From JBOHER01 sp050701115 (GTDB lineage: Bacteria; Actinomycetota; Actinomycetes; Mycobacteriales; Pseudonocardiaceae), in the NCBI GenBank assembly GCA_050701115.1, contig JBOHER010000338.1:1-8208 (forward strand): a stretch of DNA of 8,208 nt, written 5' to 3'. Both the position numbers and the translations under genes were made by a program. Of this stretch, positions 1 through 4,505 are shown piece by piece. The notes below the pieces were generated by a model, which was not told where the DNA came from, did no database searches, and was given only the letters and a program-made list of their open reading frames with translations. Position 1 is the stretch's first letter. Each line of letters begins with the position of its first letter.

Positions 1-1
1 G

Positions 2-298
2 GCCGGCACCGCGCAGGTGACCTGCGTCGACTGCCAGGTGCCGTACCTGATCTCCGGTGGCGCCGGTGGAGTCGCCCTGGTCGTCCTGGGCACCGGCCTG
101 CTGGTGATCGCCCAGCTCCGAATCGAGAGCAACCGGATCGCCGAGCGGCTCGCGGCCCCGCCTCCGAGCCGCGAGCCCGAGGTCGAGCCGGGGCCGACCG
201 ACGTGTCCACTCCCACCACCCGACTGCCCATGGTCCCGGACCGGGACCTCGCCGACCGCGAGCCTGCCGTGCCTCGCGCCGACGCCAGCGCTCGGTGA
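2..298 (+). CDS. 3' end of a membrane-anchored protein of unknown family (5' partial)
   Basis: The frame is open from the window edge to TGA at 296-298, so the true start is probably outside the window; a GTG at 17 is the only start codon visible near the edge. The visible 98 residues contain a CxxC pair (CVDC), then a hydrophobic stretch (about LISGGAGGVALVVLGTGLLV) long enough for one membrane-spanning helix. A basic/acidic linker and a proline-rich, charged tail with no fold follow. This layout fits a single-pass or multi-pass membrane protein with a disordered cytoplasmic C-terminus. I do not recognise the family. GC at third positions is high, which supports coding on this strand. No ribosome-binding site can be judged because the upstream DNA is missing. 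Confidence 0.6.
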   Translation, partial: AGTAQVTCVDCQVPYLISGGAGGVALVVLGTGLLVIAQLRIESNRIAERLAAPPPSREPEVEPGPTDVSTPTTRLPMVPDRDLADREPAVPRADASAR

Positions 299-346
299 GA
301 CAGAGCTCGTTGCCCTCCAGGTCTCCACCACGTGCTCGCCGACAAA
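297..346 (-). pseudogene. Possible C-terminal remnant of a VOC (glyoxalase-like) protein
   Basis: Read on the minus strand, this stretch encodes FVGEHVVE in one frame and DLEGNELCL in the next. The second motif resembles the last strand of VOC-fold proteins, where a metal-ligand Glu sits in a D-x-E-G-N-E-[FL]-C pattern. The intact VOC gene at 638 ends with the equivalent DPEGNEFC. The two pieces are in different frames and nothing convincing precedes them, so this would be a short decayed fragment. It overlaps the stop codon of the preceding plus-strand gene by two bases. Chance similarity is a real alternative. Confidence 0.22.
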
Positions 347-401
347 GCTGCACCACGTACGGGACAACCCACGGCAGCGGAGTGGGAAGCAGGTAGCTGA
401 G

Positions 402-512
402 ATGGCGCTGCCGTACGTGCCCATCATGATGCCGGGTGTAAAGCACCGCACGATCCTCGACCGGGTCGATGAAAGCGTGCGCAGAGTCCACGCGCTGGGC
501 TCGCGGTGGTAG
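402..512 (+). CDS. Possible small ORF, 36 residues, unknown
   Basis: ATG at 402 opens a 36-codon frame ending in TAG at 510-512. The product starts MALPYVPIMMPGVKH and ends VRRVHALGSRW, a small basic peptide with an amphipathic C-terminal half. Thirty-one of 36 codons end in G or C, which is much more biased than the flanking DNA and is the main reason to list it. The frame is also open upstream through 300 without a start codon, so it could instead be the tail of a decayed longer gene. Only a weak purine stretch (AGCAGG, 389-394) lies upstream. A hairpin starts 8 bases past the stop. I do not recognise a family. Confidence 0.25.
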   Translation: MALPYVPIMMPGVKHRTILDRVDESVRRVHALGSRW

Positions 513-519
513 ATGCGGT

Positions 520-535
520 ACGGGATACGTCCCGT
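520..535 (+). terminator. Hairpin after the small ORF
   Basis: ACGGGA (520-525), loop TACG, TCCCGT (530-535): a perfect six-base stem with a four-base loop, followed by TGTTC. It begins eight bases after the TAG of the small ORF. There is no U-run, as is common for actinobacterial terminators, so the call is tentative. Confidence 0.3.
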
Positions 536-563
536 TGTTCCCGACACAGCGCCGCCTCCATCC

Positions 564-580
564 CGGAGCACCCTGCTCCG
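564..580. terminator. Second hairpin upstream of the VOC gene
   Basis: CGGAGCA (564-570), loop CCC, TGCTCCG (574-580): a perfect seven-base stem with a three-base loop and no U-tract. It lies 58 bases before the VOC start. It could end transcription from either side or simply be a structured spacer. Confidence 0.3.
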
Positions 581-597
581 ACCACAGCAGCGTCAAC

Positions 598-637
598 CCG
601 GTAGCGGTGCCCGAACAGCACCGGTAGCGTCCGCAGG
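598..637 (+). promoter_or_regulatory. Putative leaderless promoter of the VOC gene, with a direct repeat
   Basis: TAGCGT (625-630) matches the actinobacterial TANNNT -10 element and is followed by seven bases and then the ATG at 638. That distance would start the transcript at or next to the start codon. No Shine-Dalgarno sequence precedes the ATG, which agrees with a leaderless message. The nonamer CCGGTAGCG occurs twice (598-606 and 621-629), spaced 23 bases apart, so the -10 region is part of a direct repeat that could be a duplicated promoter or a regulator site. No clear -35 is seen. Confidence 0.4.
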
Positions 638-1015
638 ATGAGCCACCTCGTGGAGATCGTGCTGGACTGCCGTCACGCCTCGAAGCTCGCGCCGTTCTGG
701 GAGGCCGCGCTTGGCTGGCACATCCGGCCCTACGACCAGGCCGAGGTCGCCCGGCTCGCCGCCCTGGGCCTGACACCGGCAACCGACCCGGCGGTGGCCA
801 TCGACTCCCCGGACGGTTCGCTGGTCTTCTTCCTCCAAGAGGTTCCCGAACCCAAGACCGTGAAGAACCGCATGCACGTCGACATCCGGCTCCGGGACGA
901 GGCTCATTTGGAGGAACTCCTCCAACTGGGCGCCACGGTGATCTCCGAGCACGACCGCCGGCGCGTCATGGCCGATCCCGAAGGTAACGAATTCTGCGCC
1001 AAGCACCCGAGCTAA
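638..1015 (+). CDS. VOC family protein (glyoxalase-like domain)
   Basis: This 125-residue protein is a full-length member of the vicinal-oxygen-chelate superfamily, of the short glyoxalase-like type common in actinomycetes. Two beta-alpha-beta modules are visible: residues 1-69, starting HLVEIVLDCRHASKLAPFW, and 78-120, with MHVDIRL and ending MADPEGNEFC. His80 in the second module and Glu118 in the terminal EGNEFC strand sit where the family places metal ligands. VOC proteins bind a divalent metal and act on small molecules (lyases, dioxygenases, drug-sequestering proteins); the substrate here cannot be told. ATG 638 is supported by the family's usual N-terminus and by a -10 element seven bases upstream. 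The gene stands alone: the next gene has its own start signals 50 bases further on. Confidence 0.88.
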   Translation: MSHLVEIVLDCRHASKLAPFWEAALGWHIRPYDQAEVARLAALGLTPATDPAVAIDSPDGSLVFFLQEVPEPKTVKNRMHVDIRLRDEAHLEELLQLGATVISEHDRRRVMADPEGNEFCAKHPS

Positions 1016-1053
1016 CACCGGGCTCCGAGGCGCGCGCCGGCTGCCGGCCCCGC

Positions 1054-1065
1054 TAACATCACCCG
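1054..1065 (+). promoter_or_regulatory. Putative leaderless -10 element of the histidine phosphatase stub
   Basis: TAACAT (1054-1059) matches TANNNT and lies six bases before the ATG at 1066; there is no Shine-Dalgarno sequence. The arrangement copies that in front of the VOC gene. The promoter therefore seems intact although the gene it served is cut off after about 26 codons. Confidence 0.4.
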
Positions 1066-1145
1066 ATGCCGATCGAGATCGTGTTCGAGACACACTGCCT
1101 CAGTGAGGACAACGAACAGGGCATCGCCACCGGCTGGTTGCTGGG
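1066..1145 (+). pseudogene. N-terminal stub of a histidine phosphatase (phosphoglycerate-mutase-like) gene
   Basis: The frame begins MPIEIVFETHCLSEDN and continues EQGIATGWLLG. This is the typical start of an actinobacterial histidine-phosphatase branch in which the catalytic motif is written ETH rather than RHG (consensus of type MPVEIVxETHxxxxDNExGIATGWLPG). After GWLLG (about 1145) similarity ends: the expected leucine/serine-rich turn and the later catalytic His and Arg/Glu motifs are absent, and the frame runs through the antisense of the immunity gene. The remaining ~160 residues were not found elsewhere in the window. The breakpoint lies directly against the hairpin behind the minus-strand immunity gene, so that gene or its carrier replaced the rest. 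Confidence 0.6.
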
Positions 1146-1162
1146 GTGGGCTCCCAGCCCAC
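1146..1162 (-). terminator. Hairpin directly behind the immunity-protein gene
   Basis: GTGGGCT (1146-1152), loop CCC, AGCCCAC (1156-1162): a perfect seven-base stem beginning seven bases beyond the minus-strand stop codon at 1169-1171. It has no U-run but is ideally placed as the terminator of that gene. It also marks the breakpoint in the histidine phosphatase stub. Confidence 0.5.
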
Positions 1163-1168
1163 GCCCGC

Positions 1169-1684
1169 TCAGCATTCAAACACCGACCAGCAGATGTCGT
1201 TCCGCAACCGCTGATCGTCGAGCACGAGCTCGCGAATCGCCTCCTGGAGTTGGTCACGCTGCCATCGGCACTCGAGTCGCCCTGCGGCATCGCTCTCGCC
1301 TTCCGGCGCGGCAGCACGTGCGGCCTTGATCGCATAGGCGGCCGCACCGAGTTCGTGCGCGGCCACGTGTGCGACCGCCCCCGCCTGGCCGGCAGCGTAC
1401 GCGGCATGCCGTGCTGCCCCACGCAGGTCCCTGGCCGCCCCCATCGCATGGCCGCCCGCCGCGCGAGCCTGCATCATCTTGACCTCACCACGCACCCAGG
1501 CGCGGGCGTGCTCGATCGCTTCACGTGGTCGTAGGTCCTCAGGCTGAACCGACTCGAACAGGTGAAGGACGTGCTCCGCGCACAACGCCGCCCAAAGAGC
1601 GAGGAGATGATGATCCGAATCAGTGAGGGTCCCACCGCGACGAAGCGTGATGAACCGAGGGTCCCGAACCGTCGGGAGGATCAT
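1169..1684 (-). CDS. Putative immunity protein (Imm5-like, all-alpha)
   Basis: The 171-residue product matches the actinobacterial Imm5-like 'putative immunity protein' family from end to end. It has an N-terminal DPRFITLRRGGTLTDSDH segment, a helix with WAALCAEHVLHLFE (31-44), an Ala-rich core with MMQARAAGGHAMGAARDL (70-87) and HAAYAAGQ (93-100), and a C-terminal CRWQRDQLQEAIRELVL stretch. Such proteins are thought to neutralise polymorphic toxins, but that role is inferred from gene neighbourhoods and many copies are orphans. No toxin gene is visible here. ATG 1684 is supported by GGAGGGAG ten bases upstream. The frame stays open for about 50 codons 5' of the ATG without another start codon. 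The gene sits on the breakpoint of a truncated histidine phosphatase gene, which suggests acquisition. Confidence 0.75.
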   Translation of the reverse strand: MILPTVRDPRFITLRRGGTLTDSDHHLLALWAALCAEHVLHLFESVQPEDLRPREAIEHARAWVRGEVKMMQARAAGGHAMGAARDLRGAARHAAYAAGQAGAVAHVAAHELGAAAYAIKAARAAAPEGESDAAGRLECRWQRDQLQEAIRELVLDDQRLRNDICWSVFEC

Positions 1685-1948
1685 GGGTTGGGCACTCCCT
1701 CCAAGGCGACGGGCCGCATCTTCAACCGTAGCGTCGGCCGAGCACCACAGCGGGCCATCGGGGGCCGTGCGCCCCTGGCCCGGGACTCCCGCACACGTCC
1801 TGTATTCGGCATGGGCGAAGGTCCGACGCTACACACTCCATGTCACGCTGAGTAGCCATCCAGTCGGCGGCAGAAGCGGACATCGTCTTGCCGCCACCAG
1901 CGCTGACGTGCTGCCGAACCAACCTGCGGGACCGAGCTGGTGCGGCGA
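1685..1948 (-). other. Unassigned stretch upstream of the immunity gene, with a possibly frameshifted minus-strand ORF
   Basis: No gene is recognised with confidence. On the minus strand an ATG at about 1887 opens MSASAADWMATQRDMEC and this frame ends near 1722. One frame over, a continuous stretch reads FAHAEYRTCAGVPG, then DGPLWCSADATVEDAARRL, and continues without a stop into the immunity protein's ATG. Joining the two at about 1819-1823 with one base change would give a ~70-residue reading that runs in frame into the immunity protein. Third-position GC is only moderate (about 65-70%), so this may be decayed coding DNA or a chance frame. The promoter of the immunity gene should lie here, but I cannot point to it. 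Confidence 0.25.
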
Positions 1949-1978
1949 TTGACAACATCACTCGCGCCTCAATACACT
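1949..1978 (+). promoter_or_regulatory. Promoter of the ArsR-SRPBCC-RibD operon
   Basis: TTGACA (1949-1954), a perfect housekeeping -35 hexamer, is followed after 18 bases by TACACT (1973-1978), a good TANNNT -10. Transcription would start at about 1984-1986, inside the palindrome described next. Such a consensus -35 is unusual in this GC-rich DNA. Confidence 0.65.
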
Positions 1979-1996
1979 TAACGCGGTGGTTAAGTG
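1975..1996. promoter_or_regulatory. Perfect inverted repeat, likely operator of the ArsR-type repressor
   Basis: CACTTAAC (1975-1982), six-base spacer, GTTAAGTG (1989-1996). The two arms are exact reverse complements. The site overlaps the -10 element and the expected transcription start and ends immediately before the ribosome-binding site. A dimeric winged-helix repressor bound here would block initiation, so the operon is probably autorepressed. The link to this particular regulator is inferred from position. Confidence 0.65.
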
Positions 1997-2008
1997 AAGG
2001 AGCTTCCG

Positions 2009-2383
2009 ATGGCTGGCACCGATCAGCTCAGCGCGGTGTTCTCGGCGCTGTCCGACCCGACTCGACGGGCGATCATCGCCGAGCTGGCCGCACGCGACGC
2101 CACGGTCACAGAGCTCACCGCTCCTCTCTCCATCTCGATGCCGGCGGTGTCACGGCACCTGAAGGTGCTCGAGCGCACCGCGCTCATCTCGCGGTCGCGG
2201 TCGGGCAAGTGGCGCGCGAGCCACCTCGAGGCTGCCCCGCTGCGCGCGGCGGCCGACTGGATCGAGCGGTACCGGCGGTTCTGGGACTCGTCCCTCACCC
2301 GCCTCGATGCCCACCTCGCCGCGGTGCAGGCCGCCGGACCGGCAACGGACCGGATGGCCGACGACCCCAGGGAGCTCGAATGA
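2009..2383 (+). CDS. ArsR-family winged-helix transcriptional repressor
   Basis: A 124-residue DNA-binding protein. It opens with the family signature FSALSDPTRRAIIAEL (11-26), followed by a helix-turn-helix with a recognition helix around MPAVSRHLKVLERTALI (44-60) and a wing with SRSRSGKWRASHL (61-73). The C-terminal ERYRRFWDSSLTRLDAHL helix is typical of the ArsR subgroup found next to SRPBCC genes. There is no cysteine, so it cannot use the classical metal-thiolate sensing of ArsR/SmtB; its inducer is unknown. ATG 2009 is chosen over the in-frame GTG at 1994 because AAGGAG (1997-2002) lies six bases before it and the GTG falls inside the operator. The stop overlaps the next start (ATGA, 2380-2383), which implies translational coupling. 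Confidence 0.9.
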   Translation: MAGTDQLSAVFSALSDPTRRAIIAELAARDATVTELTAPLSISMPAVSRHLKVLERTALISRSRSGKWRASHLEAAPLRAAADWIERYRRFWDSSLTRLDAHLAAVQAAGPATDRMADDPRELE

Positions 2384-2885
2384 ACACGGAAACTCCGCAG
2401 CTCGTCATCTCGCGTGTGTTCGACGCGCCGCGGGAGCTCGTCTATCGGGCCTTCACCGATCCCGACCACCTGGCGGCGTGGTGGGGCCCGACCGGCAACT
2501 CACTGCCGCGCGACGAGATTGAGTTCGACGTACGCCCCGGCGGCTATCAACGGTGGACGGAGGTCTTGCAGCCGACCCCGGCCTTCGCGTGCACATCCAC
2601 ATCGACCTCACCGACGTCGCCGACGGCGAACTACTCGAAGGCGTCATGCACGTCAGTGGCCGGCTGCCGGAGGGCATCGAGCCGTTCGAGACGAGACTGC
2701 GGGTCGAGTTCCACGACGAGGCCGACGAACGGACGCGACTGGAGATCCGCCAGTGGCTCCCCGAACGCCTGGCGCACCCCAGCGAGGAGGGATGGCGCCA
2801 AGCGTTCAGCAAGCTGGACGCCACGCTGATGAATGTCCAGGCTGTTGCAGCTGATCATCGAGAGGTAGAGGCATGGCAAAGCTGA
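2380..2885 (+). pseudogene. SRPBCC / AHA1-like domain protein with a one-base frameshift
   Basis: From ATG 2380 the product reads LVISRVFDAPRELVYRAF, DPDHLAAWWGPTG and IEFDVRPGGYQRWTEV. This is the START/SRPBCC ligand-binding fold of the 'activator of Hsp90 ATPase homologue 1-like' type. After codon ~62 (2565-2568) similarity jumps to the next frame, which continues PGLRVHIHIDLTDVADGELL, then GRLPEGIEPFETRLRVEF and ends EAWQS at TGA 2883-2885. Restoring one base near 2566 gives 507 nt, a 168-residue protein of normal family length. In its present state translation would leave the conserved frame in the middle of the fold. The site is not a recognisable slippery sequence. SRPBCC proteins bind hydrophobic ligands; pairing with an ArsR repressor is a recurring actinobacterial arrangement. 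A sequencing indel is a serious alternative to true inactivation. Confidence 0.8.
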
Positions 2886-3436
2886 TTTACGTGACGAACG
2901 TGTCGCTTGACGGCTACATCGAGGACGAACGCGGCGCGTTCGACTGGTTCCCACCCGACGACGAGTATTTCGCGTTCACCACCGACCTCCTGCGGTCCGT
3001 GGGCACGTTCCTCTACGGGCGGCGCCTGTACGAGGCGATGGCCGTCTGGGAGACCGACGCCGCTCTGGCCGCGCAGTCCGACCTCATGGCCGACTTCGCG
3101 AGCACCTGGCAGGCGGCGAGCAAAGTCGTCTACTCCACGACCCTCGCCGCGGTGTCAACTGCCGACACCCGACTCGAACGCCGTTTCGACCCCGCCGCAG
3201 TACACGAACTGAAGGCCACCGCCAGCAGCGATCTCACCGTAGGAGGTGCCAACCTCGCGACGCAGGCTTTCAAGGCCGGGCTGGTCGACGAGTGCCAGCT
3301 GTTCATCCTGCCCATTGTCGTCGGCGGGGGCAAACCAGGGCTGCCAACCGGCATACGCGCCGACCTTGAGCTCCTCGATGAGCGCCGATTCCGAAACGGC
3401 GTCGTACACCTCCGCTACCGCCCTCTCGGACAGTGA
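2873..3436 (+). CDS. Dihydrofolate-reductase-like protein (RibD C-terminal domain family)
   Basis: This 187-residue protein belongs to the family that shares the NADPH-binding fold of dihydrofolate reductase and the RibD reductase domain. The N-terminal strand with NVSLDGYIEDE (9-19), the YGRRLYEAM motif (48-56), the dinucleotide-binding LTVGGANLATQAFKAGLVDE (121-140) and the closing VVGGGKPGLPTG (149-160) are all present, and length is normal. Most single-domain members have no assigned substrate; NADPH-dependent reduction is the likely chemistry. ATG 2873 has GAGAGG seven bases upstream and overlaps the end of the SRPBCC frame by 13 bases, so the two are co-translated or at least co-transcribed from the ArsR promoter. 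The DHFR-like gene is intact although its upstream partner is frameshifted. Confidence 0.87.
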   Translation: MAKLIYVTNVSLDGYIEDERGAFDWFPPDDEYFAFTTDLLRSVGTFLYGRRLYEAMAVWETDAALAAQSDLMADFASTWQAASKVVYSTTLAAVSTADTRLERRFDPAAVHELKATASSDLTVGGANLATQAFKAGLVDECQLFILPIVVGGGKPGLPTGIRADLELLDERRFRNGVVHLRYRPLGQ

Positions 3437-3471
3437 GCCTTTCCGGGCATTGGTCCGATGACGGTCGGTGA

Positions 3472-4294
3472 TCATGTGGTGCGATCGTGTTCGAGGTGCA
3501 GCAGCACCAGCGCGGCCGCTACGATCGTGCCGATCCGCCAGGGGCAGAGGCTGACGTTGCGTAGCGCCTTGAACGTGGTCTTGAGTAGGGAGTTGCCGTG
3601 CTCGCCGACGGCGCGTAGGCCGTTGTGGACCTTGTTGTAGGCCTTCTCGATGCTGGTCAGCTTGCCGCCTGCGGGCTTCTTGTACCCGACGGTGATGGTG
3701 CCGGACTCGCCTTCGTAGCCCAGGTCGCCGAGCACGCGCCCGTGCTCGCCGGTCCAGTTCTGTAGCTGGGGCAGGACCTCGGCGTGTTCGCGTAATGCGG
3801 TGGTGTCGTGTTCGCGGCCTGGTCGCACCGGGAGGTCCACAGCGGCCATCCGTCTGGGGCGGTGAGCACCTGGATGTTCCCGCCGTGCTGTTCATGCTTT
3901 CCGGACCACCAGAGATCCACTCCTGCGGTCGGTCCTGGAGTGCGGCAGCGGTCGGTTTCGATCAGGGTGCCGTCGATGATCACGTAGTCGTAGCCGGCGG
4001 TCTTGGCTGCCAGCAGTGCCGAGTGCAGGCCGGGGCTTGTGCGGCCAGCACGTCGAGGGCTTCGTGCAGGTTGTCGTAGCACGTGGCGCGGCCGATCTGG
4101 TAGTCAGCGGCCAGTTGCGTGACGCGGGTGCCGTCCAGCAGCCAACGGATCACCATGACGGCGTGGTCGAAGCAGCTCAACACGCGGGTACCAGCGCGGG
4201 TGCCCCGCTGGCGCCGCTTGGCGTGTAGCAGTGACGAGACCCGCAGTACCGTCTGCTCGCGCGCGGTAAGGGCGGCGGTGTATGTGACACTCAT
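3472..4294 (-). pseudogene. IS5-type DDE transposase with two one-base frameshifts
   Basis: The gene starts at ATG 4294 (MSVTYTAALTAREQTVLR). An N-terminal helix-turn-helix follows, with VMVIRWLLDGTRVTQLAADY (46-65) and YQIGRATCYDNLHEAL (65-80), then a DDE_Tnp_4-type catalytic domain. Asp108 lies in IIDGTLIETDR, Asp191 in LGDLGYEG, and Glu232 in LRAVGEHGNSLLK, numbered on the repaired protein. The frame changes twice. The first change is in a GGGG run at 4032-4035 (minus strand ...GCCCCGGCC), the second in a GGG run at 3830-3832. Each needs one added base; with both restored the gene is 825 nt and encodes 274 residues without gaps. IS5 relatives may use one programmed frameshift, but two at C-runs look like decay or sequencing indels. 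The element lies between the operon's stop at 3436 and the phosphotransferase gene. Terminal repeats and target duplication could not be resolved. Confidence 0.82.
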
Positions 4295-4298
4295 CAGG

Positions 4299-4359
4299 GA
4301 CGCAGAACCTCTATGAAGTTGATCTCGGCAAGACCACCTTCATATCGGGGTTCTGCGTC
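4299..4359. repeat. Long inverted repeat (hairpin) just upstream of the transposase start
   Basis: GACGCAGAACC (4299-4309) is matched exactly by GGTTCTGCGTC (4349-4359). The pairing resumes further in with TATGAAG (4312-4318) against CTTCATA (4338-4344), separated by a small asymmetric bulge, leaving a loop of about 19 bases. The arm nearest the transposase ends five bases from its ATG. A transcript entering the IS from outside would fold this into a stable stem covering the translation start, a known way for insertion sequences to avoid read-through activation. It may also be part of the IS end. Confidence 0.6.
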
Positions 4360-4505
4360 TTTGCGTTGCACCGCAACACGTTCGGCGTGTGGATGTACCC
4401 ACGCCAGCGGAAAGCGGCAGGAGCGTCAACGAGCGCTGGATTCGTGCCGCACCCGTGGTGCGGAAACCGGTGGAGCGGCCGCGACGGCTCTGCGATGCTC
4501 TCACG

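Noticed and set aside
593..1093. 166-residue minus-strand frame opposite the VOC gene
   Set aside because: Its sequence is low-complexity Arg/Gly/Val-rich and it is the antisense of a clearly recognised protein; it is a GC-rich shadow frame.
1103..1534. Plus-strand frame of 143 residues over the immunity gene
   Set aside because: It is antisense to the well-conserved Imm5-like protein and shows no family features.
1994..2008. GTG at 1994 as an alternative start of the ArsR gene
   Set aside because: It lies inside the operator palindrome and before the AAGGAG ribosome-binding site; ATG 2009 has correct spacing.
3437..3471. Terminal inverted repeat of the IS on the side of the operon
   Set aside because: GCCTTTCCGGGC here has only a gapped, imperfect counterpart near 4403-4417, so no IS end or target duplication can be claimed.
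4389..4505. Upstream ATG for the phosphotransferase gene
   Set aside because: The 39 extra residues do not resemble the family N-terminus and come from DNA next to the IS; the GTG at 4506 fits relatives.
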